From DASUTW01 sp035513995 (GTDB lineage: Bacteria > Actinomycetota > UBA4738 > CALAEC01): 15,407 bases of DNA. The stretch lies in assembly GCA_035513995.1 (NCBI GenBank), contig DATKBL010000176.1, positions 1 to 15,407 on the forward strand. The letters run 5' to 3'. The notes under the pieces are model-generated. The model worked only from the letters and a program-made list of their open reading frames with translations, ran no database searches and was not told the DNA's origin. The position numbers were made by a program, and so were the translations under genes. Of the stretch, positions 6,508-13,996 are shown piece by piece. Within the stretch, counting starts at the first letter, position 1; every line of letters begins with the position of its first letter.

Positions 6508-7218
6508 ATGGGGATCGTCGCGCTCTCCGGCCTGGCGATCACCGCCCTCGTCGTCGGGGCCCTGATCGCCATGGCGTTCGCGGGGGTCCTCGTGTGGCTG
6601 TCCCTGCGCGGGCGGGGCGAGCCGAAACCCGACATCCCCCCGGGCATGCGCCCGGGCCCGCCCGACGAGATGCTCGAGCGCCGCCTGGTCGATCGGTTCC
6701 TCGGCTGGGGGTTCCTCTTCGTGATCTTCTTCGCGGTGTGGATCGCCGGGCTGTGGCTGATGGAGCCGCAGACGAACGCCGACGACGCCGTGACGCTCAC
6801 CGAGCGCTCGGTGGAGCGCGGCGGGGTATGGTTCGCCATCTCCGACGAGGCCAACCCGACCGGGTTCGGCTGCGCGCGCTGCCACGGCCCGGCCGGGACC
6901 GGCGGCCAGATGATCCCCTTCGGCGACGGGTTCGTGCAGCCGCCCGCCCTCGACGATGTCTGCGGCGGCCCCGAGACCGGCCATCCGCTCATCGAGAGCA
7001 TGGAGGACGTCCGCTCCACGATCGAGCAGGGCCGGCCCGAGACCGCGATGCCCTCGTGGAGCATCCGGTACGAGGGGCCGATGAACGACCAGCAGATCGA
7101 CGACCTGCTCAACTACTTGCTCACGATCCAGGAGCTGCCCGACGGCGCCCAGAACGTCTGCCTCGAGCCCCTGGAGGGAGCCGAGGACGACGGCGGCGCC
7201 GAGGACGGGGGCGCCTGA
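6508..7218 (+). CDS. Membrane-anchored monohaem cytochrome c of the bc complex
   Basis: This is the likely c-type electron acceptor of the complex, comparable in role to cytochrome c1 or the haem c part of bacillar QcrC. The 236-residue protein has two N-terminal membrane helices (about 5-32 and 65-85), so the haem domain can face outside. One haem-binding motif is present, CARCH (122-126), and M181 in TAMPSW is the expected second axial ligand. Two further cysteines, C152 and C218, could form a disulfide. The C-terminus is strongly acidic (222-236, mostly E, D, G and A) and might dock a basic partner. The gene starts directly after the Rieske stop with a GGAGGAG-like site at the Rieske 3' end, and its stop overlaps the next start by one base (TGATG). 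Maturation would depend on the ccdA-resB-ccsA operon next door. Confidence 0.92.
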   Translation: MGIVALSGLAITALVVGALIAMAFAGVLVWLSLRGRGEPKPDIPPGMRPGPPDEMLERRLVDRFLGWGFLFVIFFAVWIAGLWLMEPQTNADDAVTLTERSVERGGVWFAISDEANPTGFGCARCHGPAGTGGQMIPFGDGFVQPPALDDVCGGPETGHPLIESMEDVRSTIEQGRPETAMPSWSIRYEGPMNDQQIDDLLNYLLTIQELPDGAQNVCLEPLEGAEDDGGAEDGGA

Positions 7219-7928
7219 TGGACCGCGAGTTCGTCGAGGGGGTCCTCGTGGTCGTCGCGGGCTTCGTGGTCTTCGGCGGCTCGGTGTGGCTGCTGCTCGC
7301 GGCGATCTTCGGCGTGCGGATGGGCTACCTCGTCGCCGCCACGGGGTTCTTCGCCTTCCTGCTGATCCTGTCGGCGCTCTGGACGTTCGGCGCCCCGATC
7401 CCGGGAGGAGAGGTCCCCGCCTACCTCGGGCCGAAGGGCGAGCTGCCGCACTGGGTCCCGGTCGGGGCCGGCGTCCGGATCACCTCGGCCACCTACCCGG
7501 AGATCGAGCGGTACCCCGGCGAGCCGTGGGTGGACCCGGGCGACGACCCCAGCTTCGCCGACGAGGTGGAGCCGGCGAGCTCCTCCTTCCAGGAGTTCCT
7601 GGCCGAGCGCGCGACCGAGGAGCTGCACGAGCGCGGCATCGAAGGCGAGGTCGCGCCCGAGACGTTCGAGGTGGACCAGCTCCGCTTCACCGAAGGGGAG
7701 GACGGGACCGATCTCGCGGGGGCGCGCGCATTCGCCACGACCGGCGGCCCGGAGGTCGTCGTTTTGGCCTACAAGGACGAGGGCAACGAGCCCCTTCCGT
7801 CCTGGATCTTCCTCGCGGTGTCCCTGATCGGGTTCGTGGCGCACCTCCCGTTCCTCGATCGGGCCGAGCGAAGGCGCAAGGAGTTCCTGACCGGCGGCGA
7901 GCAGGCCCCGTGGCGGGGCCCGGCCTAG
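7218..7928 (+). CDS. Three-helix membrane protein of the bc operon (unrecognised)
   Basis: I do not recognise this 236-residue protein. Two helices near the N-terminus (7-32 and 36-56) are followed by a domain of about 137 residues (57-193), then a third helix (194-214) and a basic tail (LDRAERRRKEF). The middle domain is rich in acidic residues and proline, has no cysteine and no cofactor motif, and would face outside if the C-terminal tail is cytoplasmic. The start ATG overlaps the cytochrome c stop (TGATG), and the gene is followed six bases later by a micropeptide gene. The position suggests a structural or assembly subunit of the bc complex, or a factor linking it to an oxidase. The codon pattern matches its neighbours, with strong G/C at third positions, so it is a real gene. 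Confidence 0.83.
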   Translation: MDREFVEGVLVVVAGFVVFGGSVWLLLAAIFGVRMGYLVAATGFFAFLLILSALWTFGAPIPGGEVPAYLGPKGELPHWVPVGAGVRITSATYPEIERYPGEPWVDPGDDPSFADEVEPASSSFQEFLAERATEELHERGIEGEVAPETFEVDQLRFTEGEDGTDLAGARAFATTGGPEVVVLAYKDEGNEPLPSWIFLAVSLIGFVAHLPFLDRAERRRKEFLTGGEQAPWRGPA

Positions 7929-7934
7929 GAGGAG
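7927..7934 (+). promoter_or_regulatory. Strong ribosome binding site for the micropeptide gene
   Basis: AGGAGGAG overlaps the end of the preceding stop codon. It abuts the ATG at 7935, which is too close for normal use, but lies 6-8 bases from the in-frame GTG at 7941. The spacing therefore favours the GTG as the true start. Confidence 0.6.
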
Positions 7935-8054
7935 ATGTCCGTGGACGTGACGACCATCGTGCTGGCGATCGAGGAGGGGGGGCTCTCGTTCATCCTCTTC
8001 GCCGTAATGATCGTCGTGATCTTCATCGTGTTCCTCATCTCGATGGCTCGCTGA
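7935..8054 (+). CDS. Single-helix membrane micropeptide (39 or 37 aa), end of the bc operon
   Basis: A short frame encodes a 39-residue peptide from ATG 7935, or 37 residues from GTG 7941, which fits the ribosome site better. An N-terminal part of about 16 residues leads into one long hydrophobic helix (17-37, including FILFAVMIVVIFIVFLI) and ends in MAR. It follows the previous gene by six bases and has an excellent AGGAGGAG site, which supports real translation. Size and topology resemble the small one-helix subunits of b6f complexes (PetG, PetL, PetM, PetN) and of oxidases, but I see no sequence identity that would justify such a name. Its 3' end overlaps the 3' end of hemL on the other strand by 20 bases. 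It could be a structural subunit of the bc complex. Confidence 0.72.
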   Translation: MSVDVTTIVLAIEEGGLSFILFAVMIVVIFIVFLISMAR

Positions 8055-9327
8055 CGCGCCGTGCGGCCGACGCGGCCGCCTCCAGGGTTCGCTCGATCTC
8101 GGAGTCCCCGTGCGCCGTCCCCAGGAACCACCCCTCGTAGCCGGACGGAGGCAGGGCGACGCCCGCCTCGAGCATCCCGTGGAAGAAGCGCGCGTAGGCC
8201 TCGTGGTCGGCGGCGACCGCGCCCGCGTGGTCCCGGACCCCCTCCGTCGCGAAGAACACCGAGAAGAGCGAGGCCGCCCGGTTGATCGTGAAGGGGACCC
8301 CGGCCCCCTCGAAAACGGAGGCCAGCCCCTCCACGAGTCGCTCGGCGGCCTTCTCGAGCAGGGGGTAGGGGTCCTCGCGCTCGATCAGCTCCAGCGCCGC
8401 CAGCCCGGAGGCCACCGCCACCGGGTTCCCCGAGAGCGTCCCCGCCTGGTAGACGTCGCCGGCCGGCGCCAGCCGCTCCATGATCTCGGCCCGGCCCCCG
8501 AAGGCGGCCATCGGCATCCCCCCTCCCATCACCTTCCCCAGGACGGTGAGGTCGGGCTCCACGCCGAAGCGCTCCTGGGCGCCGCCGCGGCCCACGCGGA
8601 ACCCCGTGATCACCTCGTCGAAAATCAGCAGCGCCCCCGCGCGGATCGTCAGGTCCCGGAGATCCTCGAGGAACCCGGGCTCCGGGGGCACCACGCCCAT
8701 GTTCGCGGCGATCGGCTCCACGATGGCCGCGGCGATCTCGTCCCCGATCGAGGCGAACGTGTCGGTCGCCGCCTCCCGATCGTTGTACGGCAGGACCACG
8801 GTGTCGCGGGCCGCCCCCTCGGTGACGCCGGGGTTGCCGGGGATCCCGAACGTCGCCATCCCCGACCCCGCGCTCGCCAGGAGGCTGTCGGCGTGCCCGT
8901 GGTAGCAGCCGGCGAACTTCACGACCCGGTCCCGGTCCGCCGTGGCCCGAGCCAGCCGGACCGCGCTCATCGCGGCCTCGGTCCCGCTGGAGACGAGCCG
9001 GACCCGCTCGAGCGAGGGCATCGCGGCGCCCAGGGCCTCCGCCAAGCGCACCTCGCCCTCGGTGGGCATGCCGAAGGAGGTCCCTCGGGAGGCGGCTTCG
9101 CTGGCGGCCTCCACGATCTCGGGGCGGGCGTGCCCGAAGAGAAGGGCGCCCCACGACTGCACGTAGTCGACGTAGCGGGCGCCGTCGGCGTCCTCGACCC
9201 AGGCGCCCTCACCTCGGACGGCGAAGCGGGGAGTGCCGCCGACGGCGCCGAACGCCCGGACGGGCGAATTCACGCCGCCGGGGATCACCTGGCGGGCGCG
9301 CTCGAAGAGGTCGTCCGAGCGGGTCAC
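8035..9327 (-). CDS. hemL: Glutamate-1-semialdehyde 2,1-aminomutase
   Basis: HemL is a PLP enzyme that converts glutamate-1-semialdehyde to 5-aminolevulinate, the second committed step of the C5 haem pathway. The 430-residue length is normal. The PLP-binding lysine is K265 in LGKVMGGGMP, with the phosphate-site SSGTEA at 113-118 and the DEVITGFR block at 237-244. The N-terminal IPGGVNSPVRAFGAVGG and the FAGCYHGHAD segment are also typical. The start is GTG seven bases after the hemB stop, with no strong ribosome site, so translation probably depends on coupling from hemB. It is the last gene of the operon. Its 3' end runs 20 bases into the convergent micropeptide gene, and no terminator is seen. 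Confidence 0.97.
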   Translation of the reverse strand: MTRSDDLFERARQVIPGGVNSPVRAFGAVGGTPRFAVRGEGAWVEDADGARYVDYVQSWGALLFGHARPEIVEAASEAASRGTSFGMPTEGEVRLAEALGAAMPSLERVRLVSSGTEAAMSAVRLARATADRDRVVKFAGCYHGHADSLLASAGSGMATFGIPGNPGVTEGAARDTVVLPYNDREAATDTFASIGDEIAAAIVEPIAANMGVVPPEPGFLEDLRDLTIRAGALLIFDEVITGFRVGRGGAQERFGVEPDLTVLGKVMGGGMPMAAFGGRAEIMERLAPAGDVYQAGTLSGNPVAVASGLAALELIEREDPYPLLEKAAERLVEGLASVFEGAGVPFTINRAASLFSVFFATEGVRDHAGAVAADHEAYARFFHGMLEAGVALPPSGYEGWFLGTAHGDSEIERTLEAAASAARRVSEPSR

Positions 9328-9334
9328 GGGGTCA

Positions 9335-10306
9335 TCAGAGGAGGTCGGCGGCCTCGCGCGCGAAGTACGTGAGGATCAGGCTCGCGCCCGCGCGCCGGAT
9401 CGCGGTGAGCGTCTCGAGCATCCCGGCCGTCCCGTCGATCCACCCTCGCTCGGCCGCCGCCTTGATCATCGCGTATTCCCCCGACACTTGGTAGGCGGCC
9501 ACCGGGACGTCCACGGCGTCGCGGACCCCGCGGATCACGTCGAGGTACGGGAGGGCAGGCTTCACCATCACGATGTCGGCCCCCTCGGCCACGTCGGCCC
9601 GGATCTCGCGGAGCGCCTCCTCGGCGTTCGCGGGATCCATCTGGTGCGAGCGGCGGTCGCCGAACCGGGGCGCGCCCTCGGCGGCCTCGCGGAACGGGCC
9701 GTAGAAGCTCGAGGCGTACTTGGCCGCGTAGGCCAGGATCGCCGTCCCCGCGAAGCCCCCCTCGTCGAGGCCCGAGCGGATCGCCGCGACCTGACCGTCC
9801 ATCATCCCCGAGGGGGCGACGAGGTCGGCGCCCGCGGAGGCCTGGCTCACCGCGATCCGCCGGTAGCGCTGGAGCGTGGCGTCGTTGTCGAGATCCTCTC
9901 CGTCGAGGATCCCGCAGTGCCCGTGGTCCGTGTACTCGCAGAGGCAGAGGTCGGCGATCACCACGACCTCATCGCCCAGCTCCTCGCGAAGCGCGCGGAC
10001 CGCCCGCTGGGCCACGCCCTCCTCGCTCCAGGCCTGAACGCCCTCGGGGTCTTTACGGGCGGGGATGCCGAACAGGACGAGCGCCCGGATCCCCTTCTCG
10101 GCGAGCTCGCGGGCCTCCTTGCGGAGCGACTCCAGCGTGTGCTGGTGGTGGCCGGGCATCGAGGAGATCGGGGCGGGCTCGGCGATCCCCTCCTTCACGA
10201 AGAGGGGGGCGGCGAGGTGCCTCGCGGCGAGGTCGGTCTCGCGGACGAGCGAGCGGAGCGCCTCGGTCCTGCGGAGGCGGCGCGGCCGCTGCTCGGGGAA
10301 CGTCAT
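9335..10306 (-). CDS. hemB: Delta-aminolevulinic acid dehydratase (porphobilinogen synthase)
   Basis: HemB joins two molecules of 5-aminolevulinate into porphobilinogen in the cytoplasm. The 323-residue protein has both active-site lysines: K196 in YAAKYASSFYGPFR and K249 in MVKPALPYLD, the Schiff-base lysine. The metal loop DLCLCEYTDHGHCG carries C121, C123 and C131, so this is the zinc-binding form rather than the magnesium-only form with an aspartate-rich loop. The start at 10306 is chosen because it overlaps the hemD stop by 4 bases (ATGA). The frame stays open much further upstream, but only as an accidental frame over hemD. It is followed by hemL after seven bases. Confidence 0.97.
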   Translation of the reverse strand: MTFPEQRPRRLRRTEALRSLVRETDLAARHLAAPLFVKEGIAEPAPISSMPGHHQHTLESLRKEARELAEKGIRALVLFGIPARKDPEGVQAWSEEGVAQRAVRALREELGDEVVVIADLCLCEYTDHGHCGILDGEDLDNDATLQRYRRIAVSQASAGADLVAPSGMMDGQVAAIRSGLDEGGFAGTAILAYAAKYASSFYGPFREAAEGAPRFGDRRSHQMDPANAEEALREIRADVAEGADIVMVKPALPYLDVIRGVRDAVDVPVAAYQVSGEYAMIKAAAERGWIDGTAGMLETLTAIRRAGASLILTYFAREAADLL

Positions 10307-11079
10307 GGCCCTGATGGTAGATCGTTTCCGGAGGCCAGGGCGGCCTCGAGCGCCTCGACCAGCCCCTCGAGGGTGTGGGGCGCGGCGACCGCGTCCACGC
10401 GGAGCCCGGCCGCGCGGGCCGCGTCGGCCGTCACCGGGCCGATGCAGGCCACGACGACCCCATCGGGCACCTGGGCCAGCGCGGTGAACCCCCCCACGGT
10501 CGATCGAGAGGTGAATGTCACGGCGTCCACGCGCCCCTCGTCGAGCGCCGCCGCCACCGCCTCGGGAAGGCGGTCGGCGGGGACGTTGCGGTACGCGTCG
10601 ACCCTCGTGACGCGCCATCCCTTCCCCCGGAGCGCCTCCTCGAGCTCGGGCGTGGCGATGTCGGCCCGCGGCAGCAGCACGCGGGCGCTTCCCTCGGGGA
10701 AGGTCTCCGCCAGCGAGGCGGTCGTGAACTCCGGGGGGACCAGCTCGGGCTCCACGCCGTGGTCCAGGAGACGCTCGGCGGTCCCGCTCCCCACGGCGGC
10801 GACCTTTGCGTTGACGCTGCGGGCGTCGAAGCCCAGCTCCGCGGCGCGAGCGAACCACGCTTCGACGCCCGCGGCGCTCGTGAACGCGATCCAGGCGTAG
10901 GCTCGCATCGCTGCGTCGGCAATCGCCTCGTCGAGCGGGCCGCCCTCCGGGGCGGGCTCGATCCGGATCGCCGGGGCCGGCAGCGGCACCGCGCCCCGCT
11001 CCCGCAGCAGCGCGGCCAGGTCCTCGACCCGTTCGGCGCTGCGGGTAACGACCACCGTGCGCCCCGCGAGCTCGGTCAC
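10303..11079 (-). CDS. hemD: Uroporphyrinogen-III synthase
   Basis: HemD closes the linear tetrapyrrole hydroxymethylbilane with inversion of ring D to give uroporphyrinogen III. The family is poorly conserved, but the 258-residue length, the two-domain pattern and several blocks fit: VVVTRS near the start, AFTSAAGVEAW (65-75), AVGSGTAERL (95-104), LPRADIATPELEEAL (136-150), DAYRN, TFTSRSTVGGF (188-198) and CIGPVTADAA (212-221). The start is a GTG overlapping the hemC stop by 4 bases (GTGA). The stop overlaps the hemB ATG. The position between hemC and hemB supports the call strongly. Confidence 0.94.
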   Translation of the reverse strand: MTELAGRTVVVTRSAERVEDLAALLRERGAVPLPAPAIRIEPAPEGGPLDEAIADAAMRAYAWIAFTSAAGVEAWFARAAELGFDARSVNAKVAAVGSGTAERLLDHGVEPELVPPEFTTASLAETFPEGSARVLLPRADIATPELEEALRGKGWRVTRVDAYRNVPADRLPEAVAAALDEGRVDAVTFTSRSTVGGFTALAQVPDGVVVACIGPVTADAARAAGLRVDAVAAPHTLEGLVEALEAALASGNDLPSGP

Positions 11080-11963
11080 GAGGCCTCCCGGAGGATGCGG
11101 TCGGCGCCGGCCGCCCGCAGCTGCTCGGCGGCGTGGCCGGCGACCTCGTCCGGGTCGTCTCCCTCGATCTCGGCTCGAAGCACCTCGCTCCCGTCGGGCC
11201 GCGCCACCACGGCCAGGAGCCGGAGACCGTCGCCACGAGCCTCGGCGTAGGCCCCCAGCGGCAGGCGGCACCCCCCGCCCAGCGTCGCCACGAGGGCTCG
11301 CTCGACCAGGAACGCGCGGCGGGACGCCCGGTCGTCCAGCGCGGCGACGGCCTCCGCCACAGGGTCGCCGGGCCTCGCCTGGACGGCCAGCGCCCCTTGA
11401 CCGGGGGCGGGGACCATCACGTCGACCGGGATCGGCTCGGCGTGCTCGGGACGCACGCCGAGCCGATCCAGCCCGGCCGCCGCGAGCACGAGCGCGTCCA
11501 CCTCCCGTTCGCGCAGCTTCCGCAGCCGCGTGTCCACGTTCCCCCGGAACGGCACGACGCGCACCGACGGATGCGCGCGGAGCAGCTGCGCCTGGCGGCG
11601 GAGGCTCGAGGTCCCCACCGACGCATCCTCGGGCAGCTCGCCGGTGGCGGTCACGAGCACGTCGTAGGGGAGGTTGCGCCGGGGCACAGCCGCGACGACC
11701 ACGCCCTCGGGGTCATCCGACGGAAGGTCCTTCGCGGAGTGCACGGCCAGGTCCACGTCGCCGGCCACGAGCGCCGCGGTGATCTCCGCGACGAACAGAC
11801 CCTTCGTCCCCTGCGGCGACTCGTCCGCCGCCGCGCCCCGGTCGCCCGCGGTGGTCATCGGCACGAGCTCGACCTCGTGGCCGTGGACGCCGAGCAACTC
11901 CGCGATCTCGCCCGCCTGGGCGAGTGCCAGCCGCGAGCGACGCGTGCCGATCCGGATCCGCAC
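11076..11963 (-). CDS. hemC: Porphobilinogen deaminase (hydroxymethylbilane synthase)
   Basis: HemC polymerises four porphobilinogen units into hydroxymethylbilane on a dipyrromethane primer. In the 295-residue protein the primer-carrying cysteine is C232 in LGGGCRLPLGAYA. The catalytic aspartate is D79 in HSAKDLPSD, and the substrate-binding arginines are in GTSSLRRQAQL (R122, R123). The N-terminal IGTRRSRLALAQ and the VPAPGQGALAVQ block are characteristic. The start is GTG at 11963, sharing one base with the hemA stop (TAGTG). It overlaps hemD by 4 bases. A much longer open frame upstream is only a shadow of hemA. Confidence 0.97.
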   Translation of the reverse strand: MRIRIGTRRSRLALAQAGEIAELLGVHGHEVELVPMTTAGDRGAAADESPQGTKGLFVAEITAALVAGDVDLAVHSAKDLPSDDPEGVVVAAVPRRNLPYDVLVTATGELPEDASVGTSSLRRQAQLLRAHPSVRVVPFRGNVDTRLRKLREREVDALVLAAAGLDRLGVRPEHAEPIPVDVMVPAPGQGALAVQARPGDPVAEAVAALDDRASRRAFLVERALVATLGGGCRLPLGAYAEARGDGLRLLAVVARPDGSEVLRAEIEGDDPDEVAGHAAEQLRAAGADRILREAS

Positions 11964-13228
11964 TAGTCCGTGGGAGGCTCCAGCCCGAACAGCTCGGCCA
12001 GGACCCTCGCGTGCGCCTCCCCCACCCCCGCGCCCCATCGCTCCTTCAGCTCGACGACGGGGTCGTGGAGCAGCGTCTTGACGATGCCGGTGGTCAGCGC
12101 CTCGACGGCCTCCCGCTCGCGCTCCGAGAGGCTCGATAGCCGCGACGCGAGGCGCTCCAGCTCGGCGGCGCGGACCCGCTCGCCCCGCTCGTGGAGGGCG
12201 GCGATCAGCGGCGCGAGCTTCGCCGCCCGCCGCTGGGTGACGAACTTCCGCGTCTCCTGGGCGATCACCTCGCCCGCGGCCTCGACCTCGGCGGCGATCC
12301 CCTCCCTCGACGCGGCGAGCACGTCGCGGAGGTCGTCGATGTCGGCCACCCGCACCCCGGGCACCTCCCTGGCCGAGGGGTCCACGTCGCGCGGCACCGC
12401 GAGGTCCAGGAGGAACAGCCGCCGGTCCGCGGCGGCGCGCTGGACGTCCTCGACCCCGATCACGGGCCGCGTGGCCGTCGTCGAGGAGACCACGAGGTCC
12501 GCGGCGGCCAGCGCCTCGGGGAGCCGCTCGAGCCCCCCGTGCCGCCCGCCCACCCTGGCCGCGAGTCGCTCGGCCTTCTCGGGGGTCCGGTTCAGCACCG
12601 CCACCTCGCCCACGCCCTGGTGGCGGAGCCATCCCAGGGCGAGCGCCGCCATCTCCCCGGCCCCGATCACGAGCACCGACCGACCGGAGAGCCCGCCCAG
12701 GTGCCGCTCGGCGGCGGCCCCGCCCGCCTCGACGAACGCCGTCGGGCTGGCCCCGATCCGGGTCTCGGCCCTGGCGCGGCGCCCCGCGCGGATCGCGTAG
12801 CGGAACAGCGAGGAGAGCTGCGGCCCGCAGGCCTCCTCGGTCCTGGCCCGCTGGAACGCCTGGCGCACCTGCGACAGGATCTGCGGCTCCCCCACCACCA
12901 TCGAGTCGAGGCCGGCCGCCACCGAGAAGAGGTGCTCGGCGGTGTGGTCCTCGTAGTGGGAGTACAAGGGCTCGGCGAAGTCCTCTGGGTCCACCCCGCG
13001 CGACTCCGAGAGGAAGCGCTTCAGATCCTGGAACCCCGTGTGGTAGCCCTCGACGGCCGCGTAGACCTCGACCCGGTTGCAGGTCGACAGGAGCACGGCC
13101 TCCTCGACCGAGGGCATCGCCGTCAGGTGGTGGTAGGCCTTGGCGAGGTCGTCGTCGTCGAGCGCGAGTTGCTCGAGCACCTCGACGGAGGCGCGCCGGT
13201 ACGAGACGCCCAGGGCCAGGATCGGCAT
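11963..13228 (-). CDS. hemA: Glutamyl-tRNA reductase
   Basis: HemA reduces glutamyl-tRNA(Glu) to glutamate-1-semialdehyde with NADPH, the first step and main control point of C5 haem synthesis. In the 421-residue protein the catalytic cysteine is C50 in STCNRVEVYA. H99 lies in the HTAEHLFSVAAGLDSMVVGEPQIL block, and the NADPH site is VLVIGAGEMA (about 186-195). A long C-terminal helical region for dimer formation follows. At the N-terminus the usual G-x-N/S-H-R/K-T-A-P motif reads GVSYRRASVEVLE, with tyrosine in place of the common histidine. It starts 12 bases after the rex stop, so it should be transcribed with rex. Confidence 0.97.
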   Translation of the reverse strand: MPILALGVSYRRASVEVLEQLALDDDDLAKAYHHLTAMPSVEEAVLLSTCNRVEVYAAVEGYHTGFQDLKRFLSESRGVDPEDFAEPLYSHYEDHTAEHLFSVAAGLDSMVVGEPQILSQVRQAFQRARTEEACGPQLSSLFRYAIRAGRRARAETRIGASPTAFVEAGGAAAERHLGGLSGRSVLVIGAGEMAALALGWLRHQGVGEVAVLNRTPEKAERLAARVGGRHGGLERLPEALAAADLVVSSTTATRPVIGVEDVQRAAADRRLFLLDLAVPRDVDPSAREVPGVRVADIDDLRDVLAASREGIAAEVEAAGEVIAQETRKFVTQRRAAKLAPLIAALHERGERVRAAELERLASRLSSLSEREREAVEALTTGIVKTLLHDPVVELKERWGAGVGEAHARVLAELFGLEPPTD

Positions 13229-13240
13229 GACGGCCTCAGT

Positions 13241-13936
13241 CTACGCGGTGGGTCGCTCCGCGGTCTCCTCGAGGGTCTCGGGGAGCGCCTCGCCTCGGCG
13301 CACCTCGTCGAGCACCGCCTTCCGCTGCTCGTAGAACGCCAGGATCTGGAGCTCCACCGAGAGGTCCACCTTCCGGAGCGAGACCCCCTCGGGGCAGGTG
13401 ATCACGACGGGCGAGAAGTTGAGGATCGATCGGATCCCCGACTCGACCATGCGGTCGGCGACCCCCTGCGCGGCGGCGCCCGGCGTGCAGATCAGCCCGA
13501 TCTGGATCTCGTGGGCCCGGACGAGGTCGGGCATGTCCTCGGGGGGGCGGACCTCCACCCCGGCCACCACCTCGCCCACCCGCTCGGGGTCCACGAGCCC
13601 CGCCACGCGGAAGCCCCTCGCGTCGAAGCCCCGGTAGTTCGCCAGCGCGTGCCCCAGGTTGCCCACCCCGGCGATCAGGACCGGCCAGTCCTGGGTCAGC
13701 CCGAGCTCCCGCCGGACCTGGTGGATCAGGTAGGCGACGTCGTAGCCCACGCCGCGGGTTCCGTAGGAGCCTAGGTAGGAGAGGTCCTTCCGCACCTTCG
13801 CGGAGTTGACGCCGGCCGCCTCGGCCAACCCCTCCGACGAGACCGTCGAGCGGCCGCCCTCGGCCATCTCGACCAGCACCCGGAGGTAGACCGGGAGGCG
13901 CCCGACGGTCGCCTCTGGGATCGGACGCTTCGTCAT
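13241..13936 (-). CDS. rex: Redox-sensing transcriptional repressor Rex
   Basis: Rex is a dimeric repressor that binds DNA when NADH is low and lets go when NADH builds up. It typically controls respiratory and haem genes in actinobacteria, including rex-hemACD and cydABCD in Streptomyces. The 231-residue protein has an N-terminal winged helix beginning IPEATVGRLPVYLRVL (6-21), with the recognition-helix region NSAKVRKDLSYLGSYGTRGVGY (44-65). The NAD(H)-binding Rossmann fold has GVGNLG at 90-95. The C-terminal helix for domain swapping (LQILAFYEQRKAVLDE) is present. No clear ribosome site precedes the ATG, because an inverted repeat occupies that space. It heads the hem genes, and a perfect Rex-type operator lies in this window at 3281-3300. 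Confidence 0.97.
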   Translation of the reverse strand: MTKRPIPEATVGRLPVYLRVLVEMAEGGRSTVSSEGLAEAAGVNSAKVRKDLSYLGSYGTRGVGYDVAYLIHQVRRELGLTQDWPVLIAGVGNLGHALANYRGFDARGFRVAGLVDPERVGEVVAGVEVRPPEDMPDLVRAHEIQIGLICTPGAAAQGVADRMVESGIRSILNFSPVVITCPEGVSLRKVDLSVELQILAFYEQRKAVLDEVRRGEALPETLEETAERPTA

Positions 13937-13942
13937 GACGCT

Positions 13943-13962
13943 CGTGCGTTCGTGAACGCACG
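13943..13962. promoter_or_regulatory. Perfect inverted repeat directly upstream of rex (candidate operator)
   Basis: CGTGCGTTC and GAACGCACG form perfect 9-bp arms around a 2-base centre, ending six bases before the rex start codon. With the promoter proposed at 13966-13994 it would cover the transcription start, a classic repressor position. It does not match the Rex pattern TTGTGAA-N4-TTCACAA, so another regulator, or a diverged self-control site, is possible. Confidence 0.5.
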
Positions 13963-13965
13963 GGG

Positions 13966-13994
13966 ATGGTAGCGCGGGGTTCTCGATCGCACAA
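13966..13994 (-). promoter_or_regulatory. Probable promoter for rex-hemACDBL
   Basis: On the minus strand TTGTGC (13994-13989) and TACCAT (13971-13966) are 17 bases apart. Transcription would start near 13959, inside the inverted repeat, leaving a leader of about 23 bases. The -35 begins just after the stop of the upstream glutaredoxin-like gene, so rex can be expressed separately from it. Confidence 0.45.
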
Positions 13995-13996
13995 GC

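Noticed and set aside
4090..6984. Two long minus-strand open frames opposite the bc operon
   Set aside because: They mirror cytochrome b, subunit IV, Rieske and cytochrome c and show the repetitive R/G/P-rich composition of shadows.
8110..9372. Long open frame on the plus strand opposite hemL
   Set aside because: It is an antisense shadow caused by high third-position GC; the translation is rich in R, G, H and P with no domain, while hemL on the minus strand is complete.
9233..10900. Long plus-strand open frame across hemL, hemB and hemD
   Set aside because: It crosses three real genes on the other strand and has shadow-like composition with no recognisable motif.
10307..11236. N-terminal extension of about 310 residues on HemB
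   Set aside because: The frame is open upstream only by chance over hemD; the ATG at 10306 gives a normal-length HemB with a 4-base overlap.
12191..13774. Long plus-strand open frame opposite hemA and rex
   Set aside because: Antisense shadow; both hemA and rex have all catalytic or binding motifs on the minus strand.
13978..13995. Second Rex site near the -35 of the rex promoter
   Set aside because: Only one half-site (CTTGTG) matches; the other half does not fit the consensus.
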